Program-made: the position numbers and the translations under genes | In this document: piece by piece, positions 8,779 through 16,550 of the stretch | Position numbering within the stretch: position 1 is the first letter of the stretch | How the letters are laid out: each line of letters opens with the position of its first letter | Assembly: GCA_041675905.1 (NCBI GenBank) | Contig: JBAYSX010000004.1 | Location: 1-64,000 of the forward strand | Direction of reading: 5' to 3' | Source: Sandaracinobacteroides sp041675905 | GTDB taxonomy: Bacteria > Pseudomonadota > Alphaproteobacteria > Sphingomonadales > Sphingomonadaceae | Length of the DNA: 64,000 nt | Notes under the pieces: model-generated | Seen by the model: the letters and a program-made list of their open reading frames with translations, nothing else | The model's database searches: none | What the model was told of the DNA's origin: nothing

Positions 8779-9300
8779 TCAGGGGATCACCGCGCAGGCG
8801 ATACGGTCGCCCGCACCACCAATGGGCTGGCTGGTGTGATCGTCAGCGTTCGCGTGAATCACCAGCGCCGAGCCATCGGCGTCGCGCAGGGCCTGGCGGC
8901 CACCTGCGCCGTCCAGCGATACGAAAGTGGAAAATAATTCCGCTTCGAGCACGCCATCCGGGCCGACATACACATTCGGCAAATCGCCATGGTCGTTGCC
9001 CTCCTTGTTCAGCAGGCCATGCACCGCCGTCGCTCCTTCGTGCACATGGGCGCCGGACTGTTTGAAGCCCGGATCGTTACAGGTGCCTTTTTCGTGAAAA
9101 TGAATGCCGTGCCATCCTGGCGGCAAACCTTTCGCCGATATCCGCAGGAGCATGCCGCGCGGCGCTTCCCGCACGTCAATCCGGCCCTCCACGGCGGGAT
9201 TGGCGCCCTTCAGAATGCCTGGCATTTCCGCTTTTTCTGTGGCTGCAGAAACCGCCATGGCGGACAGGCCCGCCATCAGCGCTACGATGGTTTTCGGCAT
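8779..9300 (-). CDS. sodC: Cu/Zn superoxide dismutase, periplasmic
   Basis: 173 aa, converts superoxide to peroxide and oxygen. The start is ATG 9300, with AAGGAG eight bases upstream and a signal peptide (MPKTIVALMAGLSAMAVSAA) directly after it. Metal-ligand and disulfide features are in order: HGIHFHEKGTCNDP (copper histidines and first cysteine), SGAHVHE, HGDLPN (zinc-binding region), then VIHANADDH, and RIACAVIP at the C-terminus (second cysteine). Length fits bacterial SodC. It converges with usp. Confidence 0.95.
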   Translation of the reverse strand: MPKTIVALMAGLSAMAVSAATEKAEMPGILKGANPAVEGRIDVREAPRGMLLRISAKGLPPGWHGIHFHEKGTCNDPGFKQSGAHVHEGATAVHGLLNKEGNDHGDLPNVYVGPDGVLEAELFSTFVSLDGAGGRQALRDADGSALVIHANADDHTSQPIGGAGDRIACAVIP

Positions 9301-9444
9301 TTCAGCGTCTCCTTCTCCGATATGTATCCCCCGACCGGCAATTTGTGGCCCGGAACCAGGAAGGTTCGCAAGTATTTGTTTCTGGCTCCTTCGGGGGAAC
9401 AATCGAATCGATGCGCAAGTGCGACAATCCGCCTTTGCCGGCGG

Positions 9445-9462
9445 CTTTCATAAAACTGTCTC
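9445..9462 (+). promoter_or_regulatory. Pho box upstream of the phytase gene
   Basis: CTTTCATAAAACTGTCTC matches the E. coli PhoB consensus CTGTCATAWAWCTGTCAY at 16 of 18 positions. A further half-site-like ATGTAAC follows at the same 11-bp phase (9467-9473). TGTAAT at 9479-9484 could be the -10 element, although the spacing is longer than the usual 10-11 bp. The box lies 67 bp before the phytase ATG. Confidence 0.7.
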
Positions 9463-9528
9463 CGATATGTAACGCGCTTGTAATTCCATCGGTGCAGGAG
9501 GGGTGCGCGTAACATAAGGGGAAGTCTC

Positions 9529-10665
9529 ATGTCGTTTTCCACTCGCCTTTGCGCGGTACTTCTGGCGAGCGCCGCGCTGGCCGGTTGCACGCAATCCGCA
9601 TCGGATCAACAGCCTGAAGCCACCGTCGTCACGGATACGGTGCCGCTGGTTCCGGCGCGCGTCGAAACACGGGTGACGACGGACGCGACCGTTGATGCGG
9701 ATGACCCGGCGCTTTGGGCGGATGCCAATGATCCATCCCGCGCGCTGTGGTTTGGCACCGACAAAAGCGACGGGCTGTATGTTCATGCCATGGACGGGAC
9801 GGTGAAACAGTTTTTCCCGGACGGCCCGATGAATAATGTCGACTTGCGCGAGGGTTTTGTCGTCGATGGCAAGCCGCAGGTGCTGGTCGCCGCCAGCGAG
9901 CGCGAGAAGTTCGGCATCATGACCTGGCTCCTCGACCCGGCGACGCTGGAAGTCCGCCGGTATGGCTTCCTGCCTACCGGCAGGGAAGCGGGTGGCTTTG
10001 GTGAACCCTATGGCTTCTGCATGGGGCTGGTGAACGGCGAATATCTCGCGCTCGTCAACAACAAGGACGGCGAGGCGCGCGTATTCGCCATCACCGCCGG
10101 CCCGAACGGTCCGACGATGGAACAGCGCCATCGTTTCAAGGTGGGCAGCCAGACGGAAGGCTGTGTCGTGGATGACGCGAACGGCCATTTCTATCTGGGC
10201 GAGGAAGATGTCGCCATCTGGCGCTTCGACCTTGCTGCACCTGAAACGCCGCCGGTGCAAATCGCCACCGCCGATGGCACGCGCCTGGTGGATGACATCG
10301 AAGGCCTGACGCTGATGCGGGACAAGGCCGCCGATGGCACCGACCGCACCTTTCTGATCGCATCGTCGCAAGGGGACAATGCCTTTGGCGTGTTCCGCCT
10401 GGTGCAGGATCAGATGCCGCAATGGGTGGGCCGCTTCCGCGTTGGCGGTGGCACGATCGATCCGGTAACGGAAACCGATGGCCTCAGCGCCTGGTCCGGC
10501 CCGATCGGTGCTTACTCCGAGGGCGCGATCGCGATGCACGATCATTGCGATAGCGACACGGCGGAAGACCCGGCGGAAAGCGTCTGCGACGGGGACAGCA
10601 AGCAGCAGAATTACAAGCTGGTGGACTGGCGCGATGTAAAAGCCGCGTTGGGTCTCGATCGTTAA
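9529..10665 (+). CDS. beta-propeller 3-phytase, lipoprotein
   Basis: 378 aa. Releases phosphate from phytate (inositol hexakisphosphate) in a Ca-dependent six-bladed propeller. The signal ends in a lipobox LAGC (cysteine near residue 20), so it is membrane anchored. Family signatures: DADDPALWADANDPS near residue 60, GLYVHAMDG, NNVDLREGF, GFGEPYGFCMG, YLGEEDVAIWRF, VDDIEGLTL and SSQGDNAFGVF. The ATG has AGGGGA upstream. The Pho box in front agrees with induction by phosphate starvation. A long frame on the opposite strand is a shadow. Confidence 0.93.
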   Translation: MSFSTRLCAVLLASAALAGCTQSASDQQPEATVVTDTVPLVPARVETRVTTDATVDADDPALWADANDPSRALWFGTDKSDGLYVHAMDGTVKQFFPDGPMNNVDLREGFVVDGKPQVLVAASEREKFGIMTWLLDPATLEVRRYGFLPTGREAGGFGEPYGFCMGLVNGEYLALVNNKDGEARVFAITAGPNGPTMEQRHRFKVGSQTEGCVVDDANGHFYLGEEDVAIWRFDLAAPETPPVQIATADGTRLVDDIEGLTLMRDKAADGTDRTFLIASSQGDNAFGVFRLVQDQMPQWVGRFRVGGGTIDPVTETDGLSAWSGPIGAYSEGAIAMHDHCDSDTAEDPAESVCDGDSKQQNYKLVDWRDVKAALGLDR

Positions 10666-10678
10666 CGAATGGTACGGT

Positions 10679-10702
10679 GGGCGAGGCCAGACGGCCTCGC
10701 CC
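10679..10702. terminator. hairpin terminator between phytase and ABM genes
   Basis: GGGCGAGGCC-AGAC-GGCCTCGCCC is a perfect 10-bp stem, extendable by a G-U and a G-C pair, followed by GCTATTTATT on plus. It sits between two convergent genes. Confidence 0.75.
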
Positions 10703-10707
10703 GCTAT

Positions 10708-11040
10708 TTATTCGAGGTCGCGGGAGCGGATCAGCAGGTCGTCCGTTACCGTCATCGTGAAAATCGGGTCTGCGTCGGCTGGAACCTCGCAGATCGCGTC
10801 GGTGAAGGCGGCACGGGTTTCCGGATCGTTATAGACCATTTTCTTGTCGAACGCGGCGCGCCAGGTTTCCTCGTCCGGCCATTCCGCATAACCGACAAAA
10901 CGACCATCGGCGTCGCGGTGCAGGCGGGAGCCATAGCTGCCATAAATCTCGCGGATCAAATCCGTGCCGCGCCGCCAGGCGGCGCGAAATTGCTCTTCCT
11001 TGCCGGGATGAACGCGCCACCAGTAAACCGCAACGAACAT
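10708..11040 (-). CDS. antibiotic biosynthesis monooxygenase (ABM) domain protein
   Basis: 110 aa, a single ferredoxin-like ABM/dimeric alpha-beta barrel domain. It starts MFVAVYWWRVHPGKEEQFRAAW, the usual first strand and helix, and has GSRLHRDADGRFVGYAEWPD in the second repeat. The ATG overlaps the upstream stop (TGATG) and has a strong AAGGAGGAG inside the preceding gene. It is the last gene of the norZ-nnrS-acetyltransferase run. The substrate cannot be told from sequence. A quinol or haem-related oxidation is possible. Confidence 0.8.
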   Translation of the reverse strand: MFVAVYWWRVHPGKEEQFRAAWRRGTDLIREIYGSYGSRLHRDADGRFVGYAEWPDEETWRAAFDKKMVYNDPETRAAFTDAICEVPADADPIFTMTVTDDLLIRSRDLE

Positions 11041-11618
11041 CAGCTCCTCCTTGCCGTTCCGTCTTTGGCGCGCGCAGGATTCCCCACGACCGTTACGCCT
11101 GCGGGAACATCACGGGTGACAATACTGCCCGCGCCGATCAGCGCATCGTCGCCAATAGTGACGCCGGGCAGAAGGATCGCGCCGCCGCCGATCCACACAT
11201 TCGCGCCAATGGTGACGGGCCGGGCGAATTCGAGCATTTCCGCCCGTTGCGCCGGATTGCGTGGATGGTCGGCGGCAAGAATCTGCACATTGGGGCCGAT
11301 CTGCGTTTTGTTGCCGATGGAAATGCGGGTGCCGTCGAGAATTATACAGTTGAAATTGATAAAAACATCGTCACCGATAAAGATGTTGTAGCCATAATCA
11401 CAGTAGAAGGGTGGACGGATATTCACATTCAGGCCGGTGTGGCCCAGAGCCTGTTGCAATAACGGCCATCGCTGTTCAGGACTCCGGGATAAGCTGTTAT
11501 TATATTGCTCCATCCACGCGCAAATGCGGGCGTGATCGGCCACGAGTTCGGGGTCCCCGGCATTGTACAGCTCGCCTCCGATCATCTTTTCTTTTTCCGT
11601 TTTCGCCTGCATTTTCAT
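11040..11618 (-). CDS. maltose/galactoside O-acetyltransferase family protein (left-handed beta-helix)
   Basis: About 192 aa, acetyl-CoA-dependent sugar acetyltransferase of the LacA/Maa/NodL group. The N-terminal Mac domain reads EKEKMIGGELYNAGDPELVADHARI. The hexapeptide-repeat helix includes IFIGDDVFINFNCIILDGTRISIG, the catalytic-histidine segment AADHPRN, and IGANVWIGGGAILLPGVTIGDDALIGAGSIV. The start at 11618 overlaps the nnrS stop as ATGA. A second ATG at 11612 is better spaced from GGCAGGG and may be the real one. Its place in a nitric-oxide operon is odd for the family. Confidence 0.88.
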   Translation of the reverse strand: MKMQAKTEKEKMIGGELYNAGDPELVADHARICAWMEQYNNSLSRSPEQRWPLLQQALGHTGLNVNIRPPFYCDYGYNIFIGDDVFINFNCIILDGTRISIGNKTQIGPNVQILAADHPRNPAQRAEMLEFARPVTIGANVWIGGGAILLPGVTIGDDALIGAGSIVTRDVPAGVTVVGNPARAKDGTARRS

Positions 11619-12814
11619 GCCCTGCCATCCACGCGCGGCCTGAGCAGCATCGGGCCATAGACAAAGGCAAACAGCAGGAATGCGCCACCCCAAAGCGTGC
11701 CGGAGAGATGCAGAGACGGCAGATACGGGATAGGCAACCACGGGGCAGTCACGCGCAGCAATGCGCCAATATTCACAAGCAAATAGATGGCGACGGTGGC
11801 GGCATCGGCGCGCAATGGCCGCCCGGTATGGCCGCGTGTGGCGCGCGTCATGACCGCAAGCGTCATCACCGCCATTGCGCCGGCGGAAAGCGCGTGCATC
11901 GCGCTGGAAACCGGGATACCCGGCCACAGGTTCGCCGCGCCGAGCAACAGAAACCCCGCGCCCAACCAAGCGTAGGCAATATGCAAGACGAATACCATCG
12001 GATCGCTCAAAGTTCGCCAGCCCGCCCAGCGGGCCAGACGTGCCAGATGCAAGATGCCGGTGACGAGCAGCGACACGCCGGTGATTTCAGCGACGGGTCT
12101 GGCGATCCAGATCATCAGCGTCAGCGCCGTCACCACCAGCATGGCCAGATCGAAGCGATTGCCCATGACCGGCATCGATCCGCCCGGCTCCTGGCGGGTC
12201 AGCCAGTTACGCGTGAACGCAGGCACGATGCGGCCGCCGATGATGGCGATCAGCAACAGGATCAGCGCGAAACCGCCCCGCATACCAATCGCCGGGTCCG
12301 CCAGCAGACCCATTGCGCCGGCATGGTCGAGCCCATTGGCGATGGCGAACAATAGCAATACCAGCGGTATGAGCTTGTTCCGATCATTATCGGCAGCAAA
12401 TATTTCGCCGGTAACATAAGCAAACAACAGCAGCAAAAAGCCGACATCGAGCACAGCGCCGATGACCGGCGGAATCCAGGCCGAAAACAGGATCGCCAGC
12501 CGCGCCGCCAGCCATAGCAGCACGAATACCGTAACTTTTCCGCCTGTTGCCACTGGTCTCTGAGTCCAGTTGGGTACTGCCGCCGTCAGGAAACCGGCGA
12601 TAATCGCACCGAGATAACCGAACAGCATCTCGTGCTGGTGCCAGGCGAGCGCGGGCATGGCGGAGGGCAGGGTGATCGTGCCCATCAGCGCGCCGAGCCA
12701 TAACAGCAGCACGACCAGAGCCCATAAAGCACCGCCGAGGAACAGCAGCCGGAAACCGCCCTGGAACGGCACGAAGGACCCGCCGCGACTCCCGGGCAAT
12801 TGCGGGCGCGCCAT
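11615..12814 (-). CDS. nnrS: NnrS family membrane protein
   Basis: 399 aa with about 12 hydrophobic segments. NnrS proteins are haem/copper membrane proteins linked to defence against nitrosative stress. Typical features are LAWHQHEMLFGYLGAIIAGFLTAAVPNWT near the N-terminus, GGRIVPAFTRNWL in the middle and MHALSAGAMAVMTLAVMTRATRGHTGR near the C-terminus, holding the conserved histidines. The start is ATG 12814, four bases after the norZ stop. A longer frame upstream lies inside norZ and is not used. The stop overlaps the next start. Confidence 0.9.
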   Translation of the reverse strand: MARPQLPGSRGGSFVPFQGGFRLLFLGGALWALVVLLLWLGALMGTITLPSAMPALAWHQHEMLFGYLGAIIAGFLTAAVPNWTQRPVATGGKVTVFVLLWLAARLAILFSAWIPPVIGAVLDVGFLLLLFAYVTGEIFAADNDRNKLIPLVLLLFAIANGLDHAGAMGLLADPAIGMRGGFALILLLIAIIGGRIVPAFTRNWLTRQEPGGSMPVMGNRFDLAMLVVTALTLMIWIARPVAEITGVSLLVTGILHLARLARWAGWRTLSDPMVFVLHIAYAWLGAGFLLLGAANLWPGIPVSSAMHALSAGAMAVMTLAVMTRATRGHTGRPLRADAATVAIYLLVNIGALLRVTAPWLPIPYLPSLHLSGTLWGGAFLLFAFVYGPMLLRPRVDGRA

Positions 12815-12818
12815 CGGG

Positions 12819-15098
12819 TTAATCCGCCATTTCCAGTACGCGCGCCGGCGTGTCGTGTCGGGCGCCCTGACGCCACAGGCCGAGGACCACCACCTGCCAG
12901 GCGATGGCGACTGCGCCGACGATAAACACGACATCGCCGAAAGTGCGAATCCAGCGCAACGTTTCGAGGAAGGGTTGTTGCAGGAAGTCATCGCTGCGCG
13001 CGTACCACATGCCGACGCTGGTACTGGCCTCGAACTGGAACAGGCCAACCGGCAGCAGGCTGGTAAAGACCATCAGCACCAGCCCGGCATTCAAGCCCCA
13101 GAAACCGACCTTCATCAGACCTTCGTTGAAGCGAAGTCCGGGGCGAATATAACGCAAGATCAGCAATACAAAGCCGAGCGACAGGAAACCATAAACACCG
13201 AATAGCGCCGAATGGGCATGGACCGCGGTGGTATTCAGCCCCTGCAGGTAGAAAAGCGCGACCGGTGTATTGATCATGAAGCCGAAAACACCGGCTCCCA
13301 GCATATTCCAGAAGGCTACGGCGACGAAGCACATCAGCGGCCATTTCAACATATTCATCCACGGCGCACGTTCACGGTAGCTCCAATGCTCCCACGCTTC
13401 ATAGCCGAGCACGATCAGTGGCACGACCTCCAGCGCGCTGAACGCCGCGCCAATCGCCATCACCGATGTGGGTGTGCCGGAGAAATACAGATGGTGAAAA
13501 GTGCCCGGGATGCCGCCGACGAGGAATAGCGAGGCCGACGCCAGCGCCGCCGCCGTGGCGATGCGCCGGGATACCAGGCCCAGCGACGCGAAGATGAAGG
13601 CAAGGGCGGTAGTGGCGAACACCTCGAAAATGCCCTCTACCCACAAATGCACGACCCACCAGCGCCAATATTCCATGATGCTGATGTGGGTGCGTTCGCC
13701 ATAGAACAGGCCGGAACCATAGAACAAGCCGATGGCGACGACTGAAACGCAGAGCAGGGCGACAAGGTTTTTGTCTCCGCCCTTGCGCATTGCCGGCACC
13801 ATCGCGCGCAGCATCAGCACCAGCCAGAATGTAATGCCAAGGAAAAGGGCAATCTGCCAGAACCGGCCAAGGTCGAGATATTCATAGCCCTGGTGCCCGA
13901 ACCAGAAGTTAAGCTTTGGCGGCATGATCTGGGCGATGGCAAAGAAATTGCCGGCAAAGGAACCGATCACAACAACCAATAGTGCACCGAACAACAGGTT
14001 GGTGCCAACCAGTTGATATTTCGGGTCTTTGCCACCATTGATGAGCGGCCCCAGAAACAGCCCGGCGGCCAGAAATGCGGTGGCGATCCATAAAATCGCG
14101 CTCTGGATGTGCCAGGTGCGGCTGAGCGCATAGGGGAACCAGTCCGACACATTGATGCCGTAAAAAGCCTGGCCCTCGATGGTGTAATGGGCCGTGAAAC
14201 CGCCGATAAACACCTGGAAAACAAACAGCGCCATTACGACGAACAGATATTTCCCCAGCGCCTTTTGAGAAGGTGTCATGCCGATTGCCAGCACCGGATC
14301 TTTGGCCGGGGCTTTCGGGTCCGGCTCGTGGCTGCGCAGGAACGCCCAGCCCCAGATCAGCGCGCCAAGCCCGGCGATCAGGATGATGACGCACGCCAGC
14401 GACCACATGATGTTTTCGGCGGTCGGATGGTTATCGATCAGCGGTTCGGGCGGCCAGTTGTTGGTGTAGGTGGCATGATAATCCGGACGCTCAGTGGCAG
14501 ACGCCCACGCCGTCCAGAAGAAGAAATCGGCCAGATCGGCCCGTCGCTCCGCACTGGGGAGCGTATTTTCCTTCATCGCGTAATTGTCGCGTTTCTGGCG
14601 CAGTTCTGGATCATTGCCATAGAGGCGCTGATAATAGGCGCCGGTTTCAGCCATGGCCTGCGCCCGACGGTCGGTTACGGTGACGGTTTTCGTGTCGGAA
14701 TCGTAGGTATTCTTGCGATATTCCAGTTTGAGCAGATAGGTGAGGCGCGCCTGTTCGTCGGCGCTGATTTCAGCGAATGGCTTGCCATATTCGTCTCGCG
14801 CCGCGAGATCGAGCCAGGCCGTCAGTTCCCGATGCAGCCAATCCGCCGACCAGTCGGGTGCTTGATACGCGCCGTGGCCCCAGATCGAACCGAGCTGCAT
14901 GCCGCCGGTGCTTTGCCACGCCGTTTGGCCGTCGAGAATATCCGCGTCGGTCATCAACAGTTCGCCGGAAGCCGACACGACCCGTTCAGGAATCGGGGGC
15001 GCCTGACGATAAATCTCCACGCCGGAAAAGCCGAGAATCGCAAATGTTATGGTGAGGACGGCAATAAGCGTCCACCACAACTTCCGATATTCACCCAT
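12819..15098 (-). CDS. norZ: quinol-dependent nitric oxide reductase (single-subunit qNOR)
   Basis: Reduces NO to N2O in the cytoplasmic membrane. 759 aa from the second of two adjacent ATGs, which is better spaced from AAGGGG (a start at 15101 is the alternative). The N-terminal extension that replaces NorC is present: one helix, then a periplasmic part of about 200 residues without a CxxCH haem-c motif. The rest is NorB-like with some 13 helices. Haem/FeB ligands are seen in WWVVHLWVEG (H484, E488), FHHLYFSG (H535-H536) and VHAHSALFG (H627, H629). The first gene of the NO group; nnrS follows four bases after its stop. No denitrification genes are near, so detoxification is the likely role. 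Confidence 0.95.
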   Translation of the reverse strand: MGEYRKLWWTLIAVLTITFAILGFSGVEIYRQAPPIPERVVSASGELLMTDADILDGQTAWQSTGGMQLGSIWGHGAYQAPDWSADWLHRELTAWLDLAARDEYGKPFAEISADEQARLTYLLKLEYRKNTYDSDTKTVTVTDRRAQAMAETGAYYQRLYGNDPELRQKRDNYAMKENTLPSAERRADLADFFFWTAWASATERPDYHATYTNNWPPEPLIDNHPTAENIMWSLACVIILIAGLGALIWGWAFLRSHEPDPKAPAKDPVLAIGMTPSQKALGKYLFVVMALFVFQVFIGGFTAHYTIEGQAFYGINVSDWFPYALSRTWHIQSAILWIATAFLAAGLFLGPLINGGKDPKYQLVGTNLLFGALLVVVIGSFAGNFFAIAQIMPPKLNFWFGHQGYEYLDLGRFWQIALFLGITFWLVLMLRAMVPAMRKGGDKNLVALLCVSVVAIGLFYGSGLFYGERTHISIMEYWRWWVVHLWVEGIFEVFATTALAFIFASLGLVSRRIATAAALASASLFLVGGIPGTFHHLYFSGTPTSVMAIGAAFSALEVVPLIVLGYEAWEHWSYRERAPWMNMLKWPLMCFVAVAFWNMLGAGVFGFMINTPVALFYLQGLNTTAVHAHSALFGVYGFLSLGFVLLILRYIRPGLRFNEGLMKVGFWGLNAGLVLMVFTSLLPVGLFQFEASTSVGMWYARSDDFLQQPFLETLRWIRTFGDVVFIVGAVAIAWQVVVLGLWRQGARHDTPARVLEMAD

Positions 15099-15172
15099 CA
15101 TTCCCCTTCCGCGTCATGATAATTATGTACGCAGGATACCTGTATCGAAATATTGCGACCGTTTCACCAATA

Positions 15173-16273
15173 TCAGGACAGGTCAAGATGTTCGCACAGG
15201 CGGCTGCCCAGGAAGCCGAGGGATGTGGCGGCCCATGCGGCTACGGCTAAAACCATGAACAAACCGGATAATGCCTGCAGAAATGGCGCGTCGATCAGTA
15301 TGGCCAGACGCCAGGTGCAAATCGAATACATGCCGAGCGGAAAGACCGCGCCCCAGTAAAGCGGGCTATAGCTGATTGGCGTGCCCCGGATCAGATAGCG
15401 CCAAAAGCCCAGGCAAAGCAGGAACGGAATCCACAATGTGGCGACGGACCAGTAAAACAGCGTCCATCCGGTAACGAATGAGGCGAGACCGGTGGGTAAG
15501 GCCCCATGCTGCGCCAACAGGGTTCCGGTGAGGGCCGTGATGGCCGCAGCGCCCATGCAGATCCAGTCGGTCGGCGCGAGATCTTCCGGCGTCAGCGGCA
15601 AAAACACATATCTCCATAAAATCAGGGTAATAAGCCCCAGATAGAGCGCCCCTCCGGCCAGCCACAGAACAAGCGCCGCGAAATGCCAGAGGGGCGGAAG
15701 GGCAAGAGGGACGCCCGGCAGCAGCGTGATGAGCGTGGCGACAGACTGGATCGCAACAACACTGACCAGCCAGCCGCCGCCGATGCTTTTGAAGAATGGC
15801 GGCTTGCTGCGTTTGCGTTGCAGGAGCACCGCCGCAAACAAACCGTAGAACAGGAAGGGGAGCAATATAGCAGCAATATAGCAGCAGAGGAGGGCAAGCC
15901 GGAACGCCTGCATTTGCGTTACCAGTTGGGTGCCTAATACGGCAAACGCCGCGACAATCGTAAGAAATCCGATGCCGCGTCCGGGATTACGGATATCGGC
16001 CAGCACGGCTTGCGGATAACGTAAAAGTCGAGCCACGGTCAGCAGCAACAACCCGATGAACTGCGCCGCATTGAGCCAGAACAGCACGGTCGGCAGCCAT
16101 GGCACAGCATGCGCATCAGCGGCGATGGCGACTATACCCGTCGCCATGACGAGCGCGAAATATGCCGGCTGCAGCGTTACAAGTCGATCCGGCGGCCCGT
16201 ATCTGAAATGGAGTCGCGGCAAAATTCCCCCTTTTCGGCCATGTTCCTGATCGGTGGTGTTGCCCATCGGCAT
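15173..16273 (-). CDS. TDT-family transporter (tellurite resistance/dicarboxylate/SLAC1-like)
   Basis: About 366 aa with roughly ten membrane helices. It begins after a short basic leader with PAYFALVMATGIVAIA, the hallmark first helix of the TehA/SLAC1 fold, and contains TLFYWSVATLWIPFLL and SPLYWGAVFPLGMYSICTWRL, typical of the family. The start at 16273 (or 16267) is chosen because GGGGA lies just upstream. Earlier in-frame ATGs lack ribosome-binding sites and overlap a possible divergent small gene. It sits 74 bp upstream of norZ on the same strand. Substrate unknown; an anion such as sulfite or nitrite-related species is plausible. Confidence 0.85.
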   Translation of the reverse strand: MPMGNTTDQEHGRKGGILPRLHFRYGPPDRLVTLQPAYFALVMATGIVAIAADAHAVPWLPTVLFWLNAAQFIGLLLLTVARLLRYPQAVLADIRNPGRGIGFLTIVAAFAVLGTQLVTQMQAFRLALLCCYIAAILLPFLFYGLFAAVLLQRKRSKPPFFKSIGGGWLVSVVAIQSVATLITLLPGVPLALPPLWHFAALVLWLAGGALYLGLITLILWRYVFLPLTPEDLAPTDWICMGAAAITALTGTLLAQHGALPTGLASFVTGWTLFYWSVATLWIPFLLCLGFWRYLIRGTPISYSPLYWGAVFPLGMYSICTWRLAILIDAPFLQALSGLFMVLAVAAWAATSLGFLGSRLCEHLDLS

Positions 16274-16322
16274 GTCCCCGCATATGCTGGCATCAGGCGG
16301 GATTTGGACAAGGATATTTTCC

Positions 16323-16550
16323 ATGACGGAGTGCTGGCTTCCGACGCTTGAAACAGCGACGCCGCAGGAAGGCTTTGAGCTTGCCACCAAATTGGCGCGT
16401 CTGGGCGTCAAACTGACCCAGCCCTCGGCAGAGGTGCGCGAACAGCTGCGCCCGGAATATGATCACGACAGCGCGCAGCTCATCGCATCGTCGCAGGTTA
16501 TCGCCATCCACTTTCAGACGGTGGCGGCGGCGAATAATTATTGGCGATAA
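16323..16550 (+). CDS. possible small protein (75 aa), unknown function
   Basis: ATG with AAGGAT seven bases upstream, divergent from the TDT transporter. The codon use is GC3-rich and gene-like. The product is soluble, with the middle (EGFELATKLARLGVKLTQPSAEVREQLRPE) looking like amphipathic helices. The last 53 bases overlap the 3' end of nnr on the other strand, which argues some caution. No family recognised. Confidence 0.4.
   Translation: MTECWLPTLETATPQEGFELATKLARLGVKLTQPSAEVREQLRPEYDHDSAQLIASSQVIAIHFQTVAAANNYWR

Noticed and set aside
9448..10545. Minus-strand frame opposite the phytase
   Set aside because: Shadow of the phytase gene; the plus strand carries a lipobox, family motifs, a ribosome-binding site and a Pho box.
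15102..15172. FNR/DNR-type site upstream of norZ
   Set aside because: No TTGAT-N4-ATCAA or TTG-N8-CAA arrangement is present in the gap.
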